DNA of 64,000 nucleotides from Niastella caeni (GTDB lineage Bacteria > Bacteroidota > Bacteroidia > Chitinophagales > Chitinophagaceae). The DNA lies in contig NZ_STFF01000013.1 in assembly GCF_004834005.1 (NCBI RefSeq), forward strand, positions 97,100-161,099, in the 5' to 3' direction. Under the pieces are notes generated by a model. It made no database searches and was not told the DNA's origin. It worked only from the letters and a program-made list of their open reading frames with translations. Shown piece by piece: positions 62,106-64,000 of this stretch (position 1 is the first letter of the stretch; every line of letters begins with the position of its first letter). Both the position numbers and the translations under genes were made by a program.

Positions 62106-63122
62106 ATGAAAGCTCAAAAATTAGCAGCTATTAATGACATGACCTCTCCTTTGTTTAGGATCATGTCTGTTTACAATGAGAACGAGCCTAACAGGCGACA
62201 AATAGACAACGATATCTGCGCATTTCATATCGGCAATGGCTATATTTTAAGCGTTGCACATGCGTTGAAAGGAGAACTCACCATATTTCGTTCAATGACA
62301 GAGGCAGACTACCAGGCCACTATTATGCCTCATTTAACTGATGCTGAGATTTTGCAGTTTAACGGATGGTATATCCCTGACAACGCTACTAACAAAAGAT
62401 ATTTGAATTTAGCCAATCAAAATGACTACACGTTGTTAGTCGATATTTTGAAGAGAATTAATTATGATACCAGGATCGAAACCTTATATCAAAAAAATAT
62501 CTGTAAACCATATTTGATTATACAACAGAAAGCAGCGCAATTCTATAATGATGCTGCTGCACATGCCCGCTTTCCTCCTTCACTTACATTTTTAGACCCA
62601 AACTCACAGCGGCAGACGTATTTGATAGAAATAGAATTGATAGAAGCTTTTACCGCTGACGATGTTGCACTTTATAGAATTATCAATACGCACCAAAGCA
62701 TCATTGACTTAATTCCCTTTTTCGAAATTGACAATGAAATATATGATGTTTCAGAGAAAGACTTCTACTGTCTTCAATCAGCGCCATCAGATTTAACTCC
62801 TGGAAGATTATTAAACGTAGCCAATATTGAGGGTTTTTTGGACCAATGGATAAAGCAGCCTGACAGAATTGGCGGCAACTACACGTTGGAAGGATTAAGA
62901 TATCTGATAAAGGGATATTTTCGGTTCGGATCTTCAGGGGCCCCTTATTTAAAATTTGATGCAGCAACAAACGTTTTTAAGGTCAATGCGATTCAAAGTG
63001 AAGCCTGCCCCATACAATTGACTATAAATGATAATAGAAATGGCAATTTTCAATGGATCAATGCCATTGCCACTCCTTTAGCAAATGTTATCGACAGAAT
63101 TAATGCCTATAAAGTTCCTTAA
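62106..63122 (+). CDS. Probable trypsin-fold serine protease (stand-alone)
   Basis: The 338-residue protein has no signal peptide. It contains the elements of a chymotrypsin-type triad in the right order: GNGYILSVAHAL (His52), ADDVALYRI (Asp186) and FGSSGAPYL (Ser277, the GxSGxP context). The spacing between His and Asp is long, with a helical insertion at about 60-165, so it is a divergent member. The N-terminal FHIGNGYILSVAHAL fits the first barrel, where trypsin-like enzymes have their AAHC motif. It is cytoplasmic as far as can be seen, which would suggest intracellular proteolysis or a pseudo-protease. No partner gene is adjacent. Confidence 0.65.
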   Translation: MKAQKLAAINDMTSPLFRIMSVYNENEPNRRQIDNDICAFHIGNGYILSVAHALKGELTIFRSMTEADYQATIMPHLTDAEILQFNGWYIPDNATNKRYLNLANQNDYTLLVDILKRINYDTRIETLYQKNICKPYLIIQQKAAQFYNDAAAHARFPPSLTFLDPNSQRQTYLIEIELIEAFTADDVALYRIINTHQSIIDLIPFFEIDNEIYDVSEKDFYCLQSAPSDLTPGRLLNVANIEGFLDQWIKQPDRIGGNYTLEGLRYLIKGYFRFGSSGAPYLKFDAATNVFKVNAIQSEACPIQLTINDNRNGNFQWINAIATPLANVIDRINAYKVP

Positions 63123-63283
63123 GTTTTTTTCATATGTTGATTTTTTTCGTTTATTATTAATAGGAACATTTTTAACTTCCATTGAACCCGCTGGGTTAAA
63201 AATAACTCTGGCGCCACTCCAAAAAAATTGTTTTGGCAACGAATCCCAAATCCATAAGCAAAGTTTCAACCAATAATTAAAAT

Positions 63284-63317
63284 AAAAAAAGCTATGAATC
63301 CATAATTCATAGCTTTT
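63284..63317 (-). terminator. Intrinsic terminator of the HopJ-family gene
   Basis: On the minus strand AAAAGCTATGAAT and ATTCATAGCTTTT form a perfect 13-base stem with a 5-base loop, with the T-run extending for seven bases. It begins about 20 bases past the stop at 63336. Confidence 0.85.
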
Positions 63318-63335
63318 GTCTTAGGGCTTCCAGAA

Positions 63336-63677
63336 CTATTTCGCCAACAGGGCCTGCCCTTCAAAAGCGATCCCTGGCCAGCCATGGGTGATAAATTGCC
63401 TGATATTTTGGTGATCGGTCCCATTGGGATTATTCAATACCGATTGATAGTGTTCTGCAAATAAGTACAGCGTATCTTCTTTACTCAGGTTATTTAATTG
63501 AGCGAAAGCAAAAACTTTGGCGCTGCCCTGGTTTTGTGTTGCTTCGTTATATGCCTCCCCATTTTTAAAGGCTGTGGGCTGATGTTGATAGTACGTTTCA
63601 ATAAATTCAATCACCTCTTTAAACGTAAGTGAATTGTCTTTTAATTTTTTTGTCAAAGTAATTATTTGCTCTTTCAT
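63336..63677 (-). CDS. HopJ type III effector-family protein
   Basis: The 113-residue protein matches the compact HopJ family: LTFKEVIEFIETYYQHQPTA, FKNGEAYNEATQNQGSAKVF, then LFAEHYQSVLNNPNGTDHQN and FITHGWPGIAFEG. The family name comes from a Pseudomonas effector candidate, but most members are in non-pathogenic bacteria without type III secretion. No effector role is implied here, and the function is unknown. It has a clean terminator and is a single-gene unit. Confidence 0.93.
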   Translation of the reverse strand: MKEQIITLTKKLKDNSLTFKEVIEFIETYYQHQPTAFKNGEAYNEATQNQGSAKVFAFAQLNNLSKEDTLYLFAEHYQSVLNNPNGTDHQNIRQFITHGWPGIAFEGQALLAK

Positions 63678-63795
63678 TCAGCATTTATTTTATTAAAATC
63701 AATGTGAGGCTGTGTGGGAATCTTGAGATTACAACTTCAGCACACCTCATTTAACGGTCAAGAATAGAAATTAAAGATATAGATTTTCATTAGAC

Positions 63796-63823
63796 ATGAG
63801 ACGGTGAAATTATTAATCCCAGG
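63796..63823. repeat. 30-base intergenic motif, copy 2
   Basis: ATGAGACGGTGAAATTATT then AATCCCAGG, related to 61916-61945 (see there). It lies between the HopJ gene and the LytTR gene end. The rest of 63678-63843 shows nothing I can name. Confidence 0.35.
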
Positions 63824-63843
63824 TTGTAAGGTTATGTCGTAGC

Positions 63844-64000
63844 TCACTCAATAATATTTAACTGCTCAATTACAGCTTTGTAATATTGCCTGCCAATGGG
63901 TATAGACACCCCGCCCACTATTAAATGATCTCTGGCTATATTGTCTATAAAATAAATAGAAGCGGCGAACGAGCGATGTGTTTTGATGAACATGTCCGGG
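63844..64000 (-). CDS. LytTR family regulator, C-terminal part (cut by the window edge)
   Basis: On the minus strand the frame entering at 64000 reads DMFIKTHRSFAASIYFIDN, then IARDHLIVGGVSIPIGRQYYK and AVIEQLNIIE, ending at a stop at 63844-63846. This is the end of a LytTR DNA-binding domain: F.RTHRSF and IPIGR.Y are its signatures. It is presumably the 3' end of a response regulator whose receiver domain lies outside the window. Confidence 0.85.
   Translation of the reverse strand, partial: PDMFIKTHRSFAASIYFIDNIARDHLIVGGVSIPIGRQYYKAVIEQLNIIE

Noticed and set aside
63336..63677. A type III secretion effector
   Set aside because: HopJ-family proteins occur widely in bacteria without type III secretion, and no secretion genes are present here.
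1..64000. CRISPR arrays, prophage, diversity-generating retroelements, rRNA
   Set aside because: No regularly spaced repeats, phage structural genes, reverse transcriptase or rRNA-like sequence was seen.

Overview
The window reads as chromosome of a free-living Bacteroidota, most likely Chitinophagaceae (Chitinophaga/Niastella-like). This is an inference from gene content: three SusC/SusD pairs, a FecR/ECF-sigma pair, propeller-type (Reg_prop/Y_Y_Y) sensors, type IX secretion (T9SS) C-terminal sorting domains, lipoproteins with short MKK-type leaders, and few Shine-Dalgarno sequences. No rRNA, complete tRNA, CRISPR array, intact IS element or prophage is visible.

Layout. 0-1.7 kb: a SigZ-type sigma factor and a PhzF-family isomerase in AT-rich DNA. 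1.9-4.8 kb: two secreted surface proteins and a lipoprotein. 5.0-9.2 kb: a sensor kinase / LytTR regulator / globin operon. 9.2-18.8 kb: a patchwork of small accessory genes, gene remnants (5'-truncated ATP-grasp, ParD antitoxin without a start codon, SDR stub, two unidentified fragments) and an AraC/SDR pair. 18.8-29.1 kb: PUL 1, a SusCD pair under FecR/ECF-sigma control, with an unrecognised secreted enzyme-like protein and a lipoprotein carrying an HExxH motif. 29.3-41.7 kb: PUL 2, a complete beta-glucan (probably laminarin) locus with a propeller/LuxR regulator, SusC, SusD, two glycan-binding lipoproteins and two GH16 enzymes. 41.9-50.7 kb: duplicated gene tails, then PUL 3 (clan GH-A-like hydrolase with a discoidin domain, DUF1735/discoidin lipoprotein, SusD, SusC). 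51.0-59.0 kb: a two-component pair, then TonB receptor, DctA and GTP-PEP carboxykinase in one direction. 59.2-64 kb: an unidentified membrane protein, a VOC protein, a voltage-gated-type K+ channel with a zinc ribbon, a trypsin-fold protease candidate, a HopJ-family protein and the end of a LytTR regulator.

The most unusual signal is a dispersed intergenic element, found in eight copies or part copies at about 1.7, 9.3, 11.8, 13.7, 18.7, 29.2, 42.4 and 42.7 kb, all on the plus strand. Each full copy has a conserved left arm, a conserved core starting AATTGGTTC, and a terminator-like hairpin that differs from copy to copy. The arms can pair, and at least one core helix shows a compensatory change. 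Five copies lie just downstream of plus-strand genes or gene fragments. The 29.2 kb copy is joined to foreign sequence exactly at AATTGGTT, and the same foreign sequence reappears at 42.1 kb continuing into a gene tail. PUL 2 is also bracketed by 282-bp near-identical direct repeats 12,965 bp apart, so the whole beta-glucan locus could be lost or amplified by one recombination event.
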